Source: Bradyrhizobium sp. 1(2017)
Lineage (GTDB): Bacteria; Pseudomonadota; Alphaproteobacteria; Rhizobiales; Xanthobacteraceae
DNA length: 64,000 nucleotides
NCBI RefSeq assembly: GCF_011602485.2
Contig: NZ_CP050022.2
Location: forward strand, 5,600,001 to 5,664,000
Reading direction: 5' to 3'
Made by a program: the position numbers and the translations under genes. The notes beneath the pieces were generated by a model. That model worked only from the letters and a program-made list of their open reading frames with translations. It did not search any database and was not told the DNA's origin. Shown here piece by piece: positions 20,859-30,269 of the stretch (positions are counted from its first letter, which is position 1; every line of letters starts with the position of its first letter).

Positions 20859-21743
20859 TCACAGGCCCAGGAGAAGCCTCTCGAATGCCGTCGTGTTCGG
20901 CGTCGCGAAGAATGGCCTATTCTTGGCACCAGGAAACATCCGCGGAAAGGAGAAGAATGTCGCGGTGTAAAGCAGCCGCCCATGCCCCGGTCCCATCCGG
21001 CTTCCCATGTGCAGGCATCTGGTCGTATCCACCATGAAGGACGCAAGCCGCGGCGCTTTCATCACCTTGATATCGCTGCGTGGAACCTTCTTGAACACCT
21101 GCTCATCAGGGAAATGGCTCCCGAGCAAAGGGTAGCCGAACCTGTCCGTCGATTGCTTCGGCAGGAAAGTGAACGGACCATCGGCGTCATCTTCGACGTC
21201 AGTCAGATAGCTGAAGAACTTGATCACCCGGACATCGTCATGATCACGATGCCAAAGTTGCGACGAGGCCAGACTCTCGCCGGTGTAGCGGGAGTAAGAC
21301 AATAGCACGTAGTCTAGCCAGGGAATCTCGCCTAGGGCGGTCGCGACGACGTTGATGACCGAACTCTGCATCGCATAGCGAACGAAGATGTTGTCCGCGC
21401 CCAGCTGGCCATTCTGCATCTCCGCATCGAGCAGACGCACCCAGAACTTTTTCCAGGTCGAACTCTGCTTGTCTTCGAGCCCCTCGATGTCCTTCAGCCT
21501 CAACATTCCCGCACCCGCGAAGGTCTGCTGGATCGCGGGGTCCATCAGCTCGGTGACGACCGCATAGCCGTCCCGGTTCAAGTCCTTGGCCTTGGCCTTC
21601 TCCAATGCAGACGGAGTCAGGAGCTCAGCCTGACGCCGCCGCTCCTGTTTCTCGCTCAGGTGCCAGGTGCTAACGCCCGTCTTAACCGCCCAACGGAGCG
21701 GCGACCGGTTCACGTGCCAAAGCGTCCTGGACATCAATCCCAT
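20859..21743 (-). CDS. Fe(II)/2-oxoglutarate-type dioxygenase (phytanoyl-CoA dioxygenase-like)
   Basis: 294 residues from ATG 21743, which has GAGGGG upstream at good spacing; the frame runs on to 21791. Metal ligands fit the His-x-Asp...His triad: His165 and Asp167 in LWHRDHDD, and His245 in TRCLHMGSR; Arg256 (GHGRLLY) could bind 2-oxoglutarate. Its place in a polysaccharide operon suggests hydroxylation of a sugar or sugar-linked substrate, an uncommon activity in such clusters. Substrate unknown. Confidence 0.72.
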   Translation of the reverse strand: MGLMSRTLWHVNRSPLRWAVKTGVSTWHLSEKQERRRQAELLTPSALEKAKAKDLNRDGYAVVTELMDPAIQQTFAGAGMLRLKDIEGLEDKQSSTWKKFWVRLLDAEMQNGQLGADNIFVRYAMQSSVINVVATALGEIPWLDYVLLSYSRYTGESLASSQLWHRDHDDVRVIKFFSYLTDVEDDADGPFTFLPKQSTDRFGYPLLGSHFPDEQVFKKVPRSDIKVMKAPRLASFMVDTTRCLHMGSRMGPGHGRLLYTATFFSFPRMFPGAKNRPFFATPNTTAFERLLLGL

Positions 21744-21889
21744 TTTGCCGCCCCTCGCCCTGCCGGATACAAAAATTCGCGCCGTTCCCAATGGGATTCA
21801 GTCAGCAGTTTGGCCTTAGCAAATCCATCAAATACGAGCAACCGCAGAGTGTTGGCCCGGAACTTCACGACGCCATGGGGTCGGACCCA

Positions 21890-23398
21890 TCAGCGCTGCA
21901 TCATCGCGCGGGCGAACTTGCCCACCATGGCCCGGTCGCTGCGCGACAGTATCAGGGTGATGCTCAGGCCCCACGCTGCAATACACGCGATTAACCCCAC
22001 AACGAACAATCCCGGCAGGGTCGTCGGTGTGGCGTACATCTTGTAGCCGGCGGCCATCGTCGCGAGGATCGCCGCCACAAGCACTTGCCTGCCGAGCTGC
22101 TGCCAGAAGAGCGAATTGGGCAGGCTCATGAAAGACAGCATGCGCCAGGCAATGAGAGGCCCAAACAAGACGTAAGACACCGCCCAGCCGAGGATGAAGG
22201 CACGTTCGCGCAACCAGGCCACCGTGAGCGCGGTAATGATGTATTGCGTCAGCACCTGTAGATAGAGGAAGCGCGTGTTGATCCGGAGAAAATCCGATCG
22301 GACCATCAGCGCGGTCTGCCCCGCCCCCAACATGACGCTTACAGCAGGGACAAACAGCGCCGCGGCAAGCCATGGCCATTGATCAGCATGCTGCGGGCCG
22401 ACCCATATCTTCAGTATCTCCTCGGAGAACAGCCCAATGACGACGAGGATCGGGACGATGATCGCGGCCGGCAGAACCAAACCGTTCCGTCCGAGCAATT
22501 GCAGCCGCCGAATGTCGGTTTTCTCATCGAGATGGGCGGAGATGGGAAGGATCGCCGAGTAAAGCGGACTCATCGCCGTTTTGAGAAACCGAGGCAGCCG
22601 CGTGAGCAGGTCGAAGGCTCCGACCTCGGCGGGACCGTACAATGCGCCGATCATCAACGGGATGATGGATAGCTGCAGAGTGCCCGCGATCCTGTTGTTG
22701 AACATGAGCCAGCAGAGATAGGCAACGTCGCGCCGGCTTGCAGGAGTCCAGGAGCTGAAACGCAGCGGGGTATCACGCGCCGCGATGTAGATCACCAGGG
22801 CCAGCACAAGGTACTTTGCAACCATGGCGCCAAGGTATGCATAGGCGATCCATTCATAGGCGACATTTTGCCAAAAGGCGAGATAGATCGAACCTACATA
22901 GAGAGCGCTGCTCCCCACTTCCGTCAGCCGAAGCCAGCTATATTCCTCGAAGCCCTTGAGCGCGCCCTCAATCAACAAACCGACGAAGGCGATTGGCAGA
23001 ACAAGCGCGGTGATCCGGAGGATCGACACGAATGCCTTCGCATGTTCGGGTGCCACCTTGAAAACGAGCGCAAGGCTGGATGCGGCAAACCAGAGCGCAA
23101 TGCCCGAGGCGACGCCGGCAACAACCGCGATCAGTGACAGGAGCGAGATCTTTTCAGAGGCCGGCGCCCAATCCCCGAGCCGCCCGCGAGCAATCGCCTG
23201 GGTCGCGATCTCAGACGCACCGAAATCTATCAGAACGAGAAAGCCGCTTGGGAGAAAGCCGCGCACCAGGACGATCAAGCCGAGAATGGCAAGGCCGTAG
23301 GACTTCGCGATCAACCCGACGGCAAACAGTCCCAGCACGCCGGCAAGGCCGTAGGCAACGGCCGAGATCGCGGTGTTATGCAGGAAGCGGCGCAGCAC
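21890..23398 (-). CDS. Wzx-type oligosaccharide flippase
   Basis: 502 residues with about 12-14 membrane helices in the MATE/MOP superfamily pattern; the N-terminal FLHNTAISAVAYGLAGVLGL and the LIDFGASEIATQAIARG loop are typical of polysaccharide transporters of the RfbX/Wzx type. It moves lipid-linked repeat units across the inner membrane. It follows the surface-carbohydrate protein after 3 bases. A second flippase is at 37422. Confidence 0.83.
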   Translation of the reverse strand: MLRRFLHNTAISAVAYGLAGVLGLFAVGLIAKSYGLAILGLIVLVRGFLPSGFLVLIDFGASEIATQAIARGRLGDWAPASEKISLLSLIAVVAGVASGIALWFAASSLALVFKVAPEHAKAFVSILRITALVLPIAFVGLLIEGALKGFEEYSWLRLTEVGSSALYVGSIYLAFWQNVAYEWIAYAYLGAMVAKYLVLALVIYIAARDTPLRFSSWTPASRRDVAYLCWLMFNNRIAGTLQLSIIPLMIGALYGPAEVGAFDLLTRLPRFLKTAMSPLYSAILPISAHLDEKTDIRRLQLLGRNGLVLPAAIIVPILVVIGLFSEEILKIWVGPQHADQWPWLAAALFVPAVSVMLGAGQTALMVRSDFLRINTRFLYLQVLTQYIITALTVAWLRERAFILGWAVSYVLFGPLIAWRMLSFMSLPNSLFWQQLGRQVLVAAILATMAAGYKMYATPTTLPGLFVVGLIACIAAWGLSITLILSRSDRAMVGKFARAMMQR

Positions 23399-23401
23399 GG
23401 C

Positions 23402-24799
23402 TCAGGTCGCTTCTGCAAGCTGGAGGCTCGCGCCGCTGGTTCTTCGCGTTGCTCGCTCGTCCACAGCGGGTTGCGCAACAAATCTCCGGTGGTCAACTGA
23501 CGCCTTATCGAGACGCTGCAATATTGCGTTCACCGTCTCGACATCAAACGTCTTGCCGGCGCGGCGGCGTTCACTTTCGGCGGAACCGTAAGTACGACGC
23601 AGCAGTGAACTTGCCCCATGGCCGAGCGTTCGGCGAACCGCATTGGCCGCCAGCCCGCGCAAGGTCGGCCGTGGTACAGTTTGAGTCGCAGCTCCGCCCC
23701 GCCTCGGGGCGGCAATCGCCGCAAGGACCACCTCCGAAACGCGGACAGAACTCGAGCCGTCCACGGCGGTGTAGAGGTCGCTGATAATCTCTCGTCGGAA
23801 GGCCGCGGTTTCGGCAGGCAACGGGGGCAGATGGTCTTCGAGACCTTGTCTGACCAGTTCGAACATGTCGGCTTCCCCGGCTGCGCTCCGACTGACCCGC
23901 GTCGCGGCGTCAAGACGCAGAGCCGGCGTGTTGAACCACTCCATGCTCAATGGCTCCACATTCAGCATGGTTGCTTCAATTGCTGTGGAGCAATTCTGAT
24001 GAACGAGCAAACGCGCGCCGCTGATCCACTCAAGGGAAGTTCCGCTCTGAATCACTTTTGCGTTCGGCAACGCAGCGAACGCGTCATATGAATTGCTGTT
24101 CTCGAATGGGTGCGGCCTCAGAACGAACTCGACAGATGGAAAGTACCCGGCGAGTTTGATGGCCATGTCCAATACGCTGCGGTAGGCCTGCGCGGCATCG
24201 GCGATGAATCGGCGGGCGAATTCGCGCGAGAACCCGGCGTTGACCATGGCCTCCTCTTCCTGCGACGAGCCGGTAGAGAAGCGCGGATTCACGGTCGGAA
24301 AATTCGTGTTGATGAGCACGTAACCCCGCCTCACCGAGGGTGTCGGCAATGCTCCGCGCCATGGCGGCGCGCAGAAATCATAGCGTGGACAACCCGTGGC
24401 GTGCAGGAGCTCCTCTGCGACCGTGCTCTGCCGCAGAAACGCCGCGTATTGCGACTGTCCCCAGACGCAGTAGAGGTCGACTAGCTCGGGGCATCCCGCG
24501 CTCTTCACCATGTTCGCGAACTGGTCGGCATTCTTGCCGCCAATTCCCTCCGTGTCGAGCACGCCAACGAGGATTCCGGCTCGCTTGTAGGACTTGATCA
24601 GGTCGGCGTTGTTGGGCCGGGTGTAGTTCACTAGCACAAGATCAGGTCGCAAGGCGGGGACATCGAACCCCTGCTGGTACATGGGAACGAGTGTGGCGCG
24701 CGCACCGCGGGTCGCCAATTGTCGCGCGAGCAGCACCAGCCCTTCTAGGTCGCGAAGCGGATTGTCGACGACCAGACAGACATGCGGCTTATCGGCCAC
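23402..24799 (-). CDS. surface carbohydrate biosynthesis protein, candidate nonulosonic acid transferase
   Basis: 465 residues. GTG at 24799 is chosen as start because GAGGGGGG lies just upstream; the frame extends to 24841. The N-terminal half has VCLVVDNPLRDLEGLVLLA, and the C-terminal half a GT-B-like donor site: FVLRPHPFENSNSY and LVHQNCSTAIEAT. This is the layout of surface carbohydrate proteins related to capsule/Kdo-type transferases. The start lies inside the end of pseI (11-base overlap), so the two are translationally coupled, which points to a role in using CMP-pseudaminic acid. Family fair, role inferred. Confidence 0.6.
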   Translation of the reverse strand: MADKPHVCLVVDNPLRDLEGLVLLARQLATRGARATLVPMYQQGFDVPALRPDLVLVNYTRPNNADLIKSYKRAGILVGVLDTEGIGGKNADQFANMVKSAGCPELVDLYCVWGQSQYAAFLRQSTVAEELLHATGCPRYDFCAPPWRGALPTPSVRRGYVLINTNFPTVNPRFSTGSSQEEEAMVNAGFSREFARRFIADAAQAYRSVLDMAIKLAGYFPSVEFVLRPHPFENSNSYDAFAALPNAKVIQSGTSLEWISGARLLVHQNCSTAIEATMLNVEPLSMEWFNTPALRLDAATRVSRSAAGEADMFELVRQGLEDHLPPLPAETAAFRREIISDLYTAVDGSSSVRVSEVVLAAIAAPRRGGAATQTVPRPTLRGLAANAVRRTLGHGASSLLRRTYGSAESERRRAGKTFDVETVNAILQRLDKASVDHRRFVAQPAVDERATRRTSGASLQLAEAT

Positions 24800-25901
24800 G
24801 AGCCCCCCTCGCCATCTGTTGCGATGCCGACTCAGCACCATCCTCGGACGAGAGCAGATCCCAGCTCATCGGCGTGCCACGAGTGATCGACCGTCCGACA
24901 CGCTTGCCTAGCAAGACCTCGAAATATTTCGGCGCCAGGCCGAGACCGGGGCGGATGATCCGCAAATTCTTCTCCGTCAGCACGTCGCCGGGAGCGAGGT
25001 CTTCCGCCACATAGAGCGAGCGGCGGAACACCATTGACTTGCTCTCCCTTTCGGTCAGGCCATAGAACACCTGACCAAGAGCAAGCCAGGCGCGCTTGGT
25101 CTCGACCACGAGAGCGGCCATCTCATCGGGCTCCATCGAAAACGTGGAATCGACGCCGCCGTCGGCGCGCGCAAGCGTGAAATGTTTCTCGATCACGGTC
25201 GCGCCGAGCGCGACGCTCGCGACCGACGCCCCGATCCCGTGAGTATGGTCTGATAGCCCGACCTCGCAACCGAACAGCGACCGCATGTGGGGGATCGTCA
25301 GCAGATTCGTGTCGGCGGGCGTCGCCGGGTACGTGCTCGTGCATTTCAACAGGACGAGTTGCTCGCAGCCCGCCGCCCTCGCCGCCCGCACCGTCTCGTC
25401 GATATCGGCCACCGTCGCCATACCCGTCGAGATGATCATCGGCTTGCCGGTCGCCGCGACTTTGCGAATGAGCGGCAAATCCGTGTTCTCAAACGAAGCG
25501 ATCTTGTAACAGGCGACACCGAGGCTCTCGAGAAAGTCGACGGCGGTGGCGTCGAAAGGCGTCGAAAACGGAATCATGCCGAGTGAAAGCGCGCGCTGGA
25601 AGATCGGAGCATGCCACTCCCACGGTGTGTAGGCCTGCTGATAAAGCTCGTGCAGCGAATGGCCTTTCCAAAGGCTCGCGGGATCGTCGATGAAGAACTC
25701 GTCGCGCGCGAGTTGGAGCGTCATCGTATCGGCCGTATAGGTCTGCAGCTTGAGGGCATGAGCGCCAGCCTTGGCCGCTGCATCGACGATGGCCAACGCC
25801 CGATCAAGCGACTGATTGTGATTGCCCGACATCTCCGCAATGATGAACGGCTCGGAGGACCTGCCGATCGAACGCCCGGAGATCATTATCGTGTCAGTCA
25901 T
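24789..25901 (-). CDS. pseI: pseudaminic acid synthase
   Basis: 370 residues from ATG 25901 (the frame extends to 26081 inside the neighbour). It condenses PEP with 2,4-diamido-2,4,6-trideoxy-L-altrose. Signatures: FIIAEMSGNHNQSLDRAL, KLQTYTADTMT, CYKIASFENTDLPL, STGMATVADI, GLSDHTHGIG and VIEKHFTLARADGG, with a C-terminal SAF domain (PGDVLTEKNLRIIRPG). The AEMSGNHN and KLQTYTADTMT forms separate PseI from NeuB and LegI. It overlaps the formyltransferase by 8 bases. Confidence 0.93.
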   Translation of the reverse strand: MTDTIMISGRSIGRSSEPFIIAEMSGNHNQSLDRALAIVDAAAKAGAHALKLQTYTADTMTLQLARDEFFIDDPASLWKGHSLHELYQQAYTPWEWHAPIFQRALSLGMIPFSTPFDATAVDFLESLGVACYKIASFENTDLPLIRKVAATGKPMIISTGMATVADIDETVRAARAAGCEQLVLLKCTSTYPATPADTNLLTIPHMRSLFGCEVGLSDHTHGIGASVASVALGATVIEKHFTLARADGGVDSTFSMEPDEMAALVVETKRAWLALGQVFYGLTERESKSMVFRRSLYVAEDLAPGDVLTEKNLRIIRPGLGLAPKYFEVLLGKRVGRSITRGTPMSWDLLSSEDGAESASQQMARGARGR

Positions 25902-26544
25902 CGTTTGCTCCAGCCTTTTCGATGCGCACCGTGTAGCGGTGACCGCGAAAATCGAAGAACGCGGGAAAGCGCTCGGGATCAGCCACGCGAAGGAGATCGA
26001 ATTGCTCGCCGAGCGATCTGTCGGGATCAAGTCTCGAATCATCCGGCGAACGGCGAGGATAGTAGGTCGGCGGCCGGTCATCCTGAGGCGCAGGCACCCT
26101 CAGCCCGATGCTCGCCAGCGCCTCACCCATGAGATCGAGCTCGATCGCAAACAGCTTCGCGTTGATTTCATCGTACAATTCGTGGCCTTCGAGGATCATG
26201 TGGCGCTGCGCCCAGATGGCCCCGGTATCGACCTGGTCCTCGGCCTCCAAAAGTGAAACGACGATATCGCTCTTACCCTCGAGGATCTGCCAGATGTGGG
26301 GAGACCAGCCGCGTCCGTGCGGAAGGTCGCTCGCATGAATGACGAGACTCGTGCCGTATGACGCACGATCCTTTGCCGAGATGATCTCGTGACATGAGAT
26401 CAAGAATAGGATGTCGCCGCCCGAAAGCTCGGCCTTCGTCTGCACAAGTTCGATTGTGTGGGCAGCGCCGTTCACCTGCCCCCAATGCCGAAGATGTGGG
26501 TAGATTGGATGCGCCGGGCTGGAACAGAGTATTGAGATCTTCAT
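25894..26544 (-). CDS. formyltransferase, likely acting on the 4-amino altrosamine intermediate
   Basis: 216 residues from ATG 26544; an upstream extension to 26631 is not convincing. The core reads VIHASDLPHGRGWSPH then IWQILEGKSD and EAEDQVDTGAI, matching the catalytic region of formyltetrahydrofolate-dependent sugar formyltransferases, with the active-site His and late Asp in place; the usual Asn two residues before the His is Val. It sits where pseH, the acetyltransferase of the pathway, is normally found, between pseG and pseI, and no PseH is present in the window. So it probably formylates UDP-4-amino-4,6-dideoxy-L-AltNAc, giving a pseudaminic acid formylated at N7. Confidence 0.75.
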   Translation of the reverse strand: MKISILCSSPAHPIYPHLRHWGQVNGAAHTIELVQTKAELSGGDILFLISCHEIISAKDRASYGTSLVIHASDLPHGRGWSPHIWQILEGKSDIVVSLLEAEDQVDTGAIWAQRHMILEGHELYDEINAKLFAIELDLMGEALASIGLRVPAPQDDRPPTYYPRRSPDDSRLDPDRSLGEQFDLLRVADPERFPAFFDFRGHRYTVRIEKAGANDD

Positions 26545-26700
26545 CTTCAACCGACGGACAAGACCGCGGAATTTCCCAAGTTGAGTCCAGCGTTTAGCAC
26601 AAAAGTCCGGCCGCGCAGCAACTAGCTGCACCCACGCAGGAACCTAGACCTCCTCCAGCCCTTTCGGAGTCGGATGGATTTTTCCTATAAAATCAAAGAC

Positions 26701-27798
26701 CTAGCGCATCGCGACTAAGACCCGGCTTCGTCCCTCCCCGTCGACAAGCGCAAAGGCGGCTTCCCCGAGCGCTCTCACCCGATCCGGATCGTGCAGAAGC
26801 GCGCGAACAGCGCTGGCAAGAGCCTCGACGGTCAGGGATGCAGCTGTTCCGAGATAGATCGCCGCTGCCCTGTCAGCCAGCGCGGTCAACGCGCCCACCT
26901 GATTGGCAGCAATATCGGCCACAACAGCCGGCAAGCCCAGACAGCAGCGCTCCCAACTCATGACGCCGCCGGCGCCGATCGAAAGATCGGCCTGGCGCAT
27001 CAGCTCAGCAATGTTGTTTGCACCCCTGTGCACCACCGCCCTCGGCAATCCGCGGCAAAGGCGCGCAACCGATTCGACATGCGGGTTGCTCATACCGATC
27101 ACAACGTCCACCGCGATCCACGGCACAGCGAGGCTTGTGAGCGCCTGCACGGCCTTGGCCGTCTCGTTGGTCGGATCGGATCCTCCGTAACAAACCACAA
27201 TGCGGTGGATGTTGCCGGATCGGCCTGACAAAAGGCGACGCTGTGCGGCGAAATCCGGACGAAGCAGCGCATATCGCGGCCCGAGGAGCTGCTTACAATC
27301 CTCAGACAACCTGCCGCGGTAACGCGTATCCATCTGCCGAACGAGGTTCTGATCGAGAAGGACGTCGCAGTCATGCGCCCGATCGGCGAGATCGTCGATT
27401 GAGAGAATTCGCAGGCCCTCGCGGCGGCATGCGCTCTCCCAACGAGCATCAAGGGCATAGTGATCGACGATCAGCCAATCGAAAGGACCGCGCTCATCCA
27501 TGGCCTTGGACGTCTGCTCCGCGTCTTCTTGCCATGTCGTCGGGAGCCAGTCAGCATGTGGTCCACCATCCCCGTCTGCCCCGGAACTCCACACGTCAGG
27601 ATCGGGTAGAAGCTGCAGGTCATGTCCGTCGCGCTCCACAAGCCCGGCCAATCCGGCCGCGTGACCGCGCATCAAGAAGCACGACCTCGTCTCGCTCTCG
27701 CCGAGCGCGCCGGCCAGCGTGAGACAGCGTGTCAGATGGCCCATTCCCATCTCGACCGATCCGTCGACGCGAAAGACTACCCGGCCATTCTTCATCAA
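26701..27798 (-). CDS. pseG: UDP-2,4-diacetamido-2,4,6-trideoxy-L-altropyranose hydrolase
   Basis: 365 residues. It removes UDP from the diamido-trideoxy-altrose before PseI acts. Features: FRVDGSVEMGMGHLTRC at 9-25 with the catalytic His of GMGH, DWLIVDHYALD, DDLADRAHDCDVLLDQN, VCYGGSDPTNET and GAGGVMSWERCCLGLP, as in the GT-B-like PseG fold. Slightly longer than many PseG proteins (about 300-340). It heads the minus-strand operon; 156 bases separate it from the formyltransferase, so a secondary promoter there is possible. Confidence 0.9.
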   Translation of the reverse strand: MMKNGRVVFRVDGSVEMGMGHLTRCLTLAGALGESETRSCFLMRGHAAGLAGLVERDGHDLQLLPDPDVWSSGADGDGGPHADWLPTTWQEDAEQTSKAMDERGPFDWLIVDHYALDARWESACRREGLRILSIDDLADRAHDCDVLLDQNLVRQMDTRYRGRLSEDCKQLLGPRYALLRPDFAAQRRLLSGRSGNIHRIVVCYGGSDPTNETAKAVQALTSLAVPWIAVDVVIGMSNPHVESVARLCRGLPRAVVHRGANNIAELMRQADLSIGAGGVMSWERCCLGLPAVVADIAANQVGALTALADRAAAIYLGTAASLTVEALASAVRALLHDPDRVRALGEAAFALVDGEGRSRVLVAMR

Positions 27799-27950
27799 AT
27801 CGAGCCACCATGTCGTGCGCGGCAGGAGCTTTCACCCCGATAGGCCTTCAGCTACCACAATTTCGGCGTCGGAACTTGCCCTAATCCAACTTGAGCTCTC
27901 GTAACGGGTTCTATATTGCGAAAGCAGCAACCGAGCCACCCGCCCCGAGA

Positions 27951-29351
27951 ATGAGCTTCCGCAAGACGATCCTGATCACGACACTCGCCGAATACCAGAC
28001 CCGATTCTGGATTCCGGTGGCCCAACGGCTGCGCGCAGCAGGCGATGAGGTCGAACTGCTCGCCTTTGACGATCGTAGCGCCGAGATGTCGGAAGCCGCG
28101 GGCGTGCAGGTCACTAACATGTATCGCGAGGGCCAGCGGACCGGCGCCGCAGCCGACGACGTCCGGGCCTTCGAGGCACGCATTGCAGGTTATGGTCTGG
28201 ACGGCTCCAATTTCCTGTTCAGCCATGAGCGTTTCACATTCGGTATCAACGACACCGCCTTGCTGCGCCGCCGCTTCATGATCTACGCCAATGCCATGGA
28301 AGCCCTGCTCGACCGACTTGAAGCAGAAGGCAAACTTGCGGTGCTGGTTCAGGAGTTGGGCGGCTTCCTGTCGGTGATCTCGAGCTTCTACGTCGCAAAG
28401 CGGCGCGGCATCCGCAACTGGTTCATCGAGCCGTCGTTTTTCCGCGGACGAATGTATTTCACGCCGGACAGCCTTGCCGCACCGCAGGTGATGGCCAAGC
28501 CCGCCGAATTGGTCTCGCCGGAGGTGCGGGCCTATCTCGTCGAGACGCTCAAACAACAGGCCATCGTCATTCCGAAGAAAGACCAGCATCACTATTCGGC
28601 GGCCTTCAAGAAGGTCCTCAACCTGCGCAACGCGCGCCGGCTCGCCGAGAAGCTGTGGGACCAGTTCGCGCTCGGCAAACATCAGGAGTTCGGACACAAT
28701 CTGCGCCACGCCCGCGTTCACGCCGCGATGGCCGTCAATGCGGCGCGGCTGAAGAGGCTCTACCGTCCGATTCCCGAGACGCGCTTCGTCTACTATCCGT
28801 TTCACGTGCCGGCCGATATGGCGCTGACGCTGCGATCGCCGGACTATCTGGACCAGGTCGCGACGGTCGATTTCCTGCTGCGGACGATTCCGGATTCGCA
28901 TGTGCTGGTGGCGAAGGAACATCCCGCCCAGATCGGCGCGATCTCGGCCGACCGATTGTTCGAGCTTGCGCGCCGCTTCGACAACTTCATCCTGCTGCCG
29001 CCGCAGACCAACAATTACACCGTGCTGACCCGCTCCGACGCGGTCGTGTCCGTCAACAGCAAGTCCGGTGCTGAAGCGCTGCTGCTCGGCAAGCCGGTCG
29101 TGGTGATGGGCGACGCCTTTTACAGCTCCTGCCCTCTGATCACCACCGCCGACCGCCTGCGCGACGTGCCGGCGCGCTTGCGCGAGGCGCTCAAGGCCGG
29201 CGCTTTCGACCCGGCTGCAACGGCACCCTATTTCGAGGCGGCCTGGCAACGGTCTTTTCCGGGCGAACTCTATGTCAGCGATCCCAAGCTGCTGGACATA
29301 TTCGCAGCCTCGCTGCGCGCCGCGGTCGTCGAGACCGCGGCTGCGGATTGA
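27951..29351 (+). CDS. capsule polysaccharide biosynthesis glycosyltransferase (KpsS/LipB-like)
   Basis: 466 residues from ATG 27951; the frame runs to 27891. It has the capsule-synthesis family pattern: an N-terminal ILITTLAEYQTRFWIPVAQRL, and a C-terminal donor site VLVAKEHPAQIGA and VSVNSKSGAEALLLGKPVVV. Members add Kdo or other ulosonic acids to lipid acceptors, or extend capsules. It is divergent from pseG over a 152-base gap. TTGAGC at 27891 and TATATT at 27912 (15 bases apart) could be a weak promoter. A pseudaminyl or Kdo transferase role is possible. Confidence 0.72.
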   Translation: MSFRKTILITTLAEYQTRFWIPVAQRLRAAGDEVELLAFDDRSAEMSEAAGVQVTNMYREGQRTGAAADDVRAFEARIAGYGLDGSNFLFSHERFTFGINDTALLRRRFMIYANAMEALLDRLEAEGKLAVLVQELGGFLSVISSFYVAKRRGIRNWFIEPSFFRGRMYFTPDSLAAPQVMAKPAELVSPEVRAYLVETLKQQAIVIPKKDQHHYSAAFKKVLNLRNARRLAEKLWDQFALGKHQEFGHNLRHARVHAAMAVNAARLKRLYRPIPETRFVYYPFHVPADMALTLRSPDYLDQVATVDFLLRTIPDSHVLVAKEHPAQIGAISADRLFELARRFDNFILLPPQTNNYTVLTRSDAVVSVNSKSGAEALLLGKPVVVMGDAFYSSCPLITTADRLRDVPARLREALKAGAFDPAATAPYFEAAWQRSFPGELYVSDPKLLDIFAASLRAAVVETAAAD

Positions 29352-29362
29352 CGGATCACCTA

Positions 29363-30112
29363 ATGCCTCTCGTCTCCATCATCATGCCGTCCTGGAATGT
29401 CGAGCGCTTCATCGAGGAGACCATCCATTCGGTGCAGGCCCAGACTTTTGGCGACTGGGAGCTCCTCATTGCCGATGACTGCTCGACGGATCGCACGCCG
29501 GCGATCATCGCAGAGATCGGCGCGCGCGATCCTAAGGTCAAGCTGATCCGGATGCCGAAGAATGGCGGACCCGCGCTGGCGCGTCAGGCATCGATCGACC
29601 AGGCGCAGGGCCGTTATCTCGCTTTTCTCGACAGCGACGATCTCTGGCTTCCGACCAAGCTCGAGCGCCAGCTCGCCTTTGCCCGCGACAAGCGGGCCGC
29701 ACTGAGCTACACCGCGTTCCGCCGCATCGACGAGGCCAACATGATGTCCGGCCGGCTGATCGAGGTGCCGGCGTCACTCAGCTACAATCAGCTCCTGAAG
29801 AACACGTCGATCGCGACCCTGACGGCGTTGGTCGACCGTGAGATTTCGGGGCCCGTCGCCATGACGAACGAGGGCTACGACGATTTCTGCCTGTGGCTTT
29901 CCATCCTCAAGCGGGGCCACGTCGCCCACGGCCTCAACGAGGATCTGGCGCGCTATCGCGTCAGAGGGTCCTCGGTTTCCAGCCGCCCAATGCGGTCTGC
30001 CAAATGGGTCTGGAATATCTACCGAAACGTCGAGAAGCTGCCGCTCGTCAAATCAGCCTGGTGCTTCGGCCATTGGGGCGCGCGCGCTTGGCTGAAACGG
30101 CGACATTTCTAG
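29363..30112 (+). CDS. family 2 glycosyltransferase
   Basis: 249 residues. ATG 29363 is used; a TTG at 29348 overlapping the preceding stop is an alternative. GT-A features: [43 protein letters not shown] and the metal-binding FLDSDDLW, so catalytic machinery is intact. The C-terminus ends in a short basic stretch (WLKRRHF). It transfers a sugar from a nucleotide donor on the cytoplasmic face. Confidence 0.88.
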   Translation: MPLVSIIMPSWNVERFIEETIHSVQAQTFGDWELLIADDCSTDRTPAIIAEIGARDPKVKLIRMPKNGGPALARQASIDQAQGRYLAFLDSDDLWLPTKLERQLAFARDKRAALSYTAFRRIDEANMMSGRLIEVPASLSYNQLLKNTSIATLTALVDREISGPVAMTNEGYDDFCLWLSILKRGHVAHGLNEDLARYRVRGSSVSSRPMRSAKWVWNIYRNVEKLPLVKSAWCFGHWGARAWLKRRHF

Positions 30113-30269
30113 CAGCCACGACCCCCCAAGGGCTGCCCGCAACTTTGCGAAAACAATCCACGCACGGTGGCGGTATTTTAATACCCCAACCAAGTCAATT
30201 GTTGTTGGCGAGGCCGGCCGTTGCCGGTACCACTCAGCACGCACCGCCAGGCACAATCTGGAACCGATC

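Noticed and set aside
26545..26700. A short gene between pseG and the formyltransferase
   Set aside because: Frames are short or lack good starts; the upstream extension of the formyltransferase frame does not look coding.
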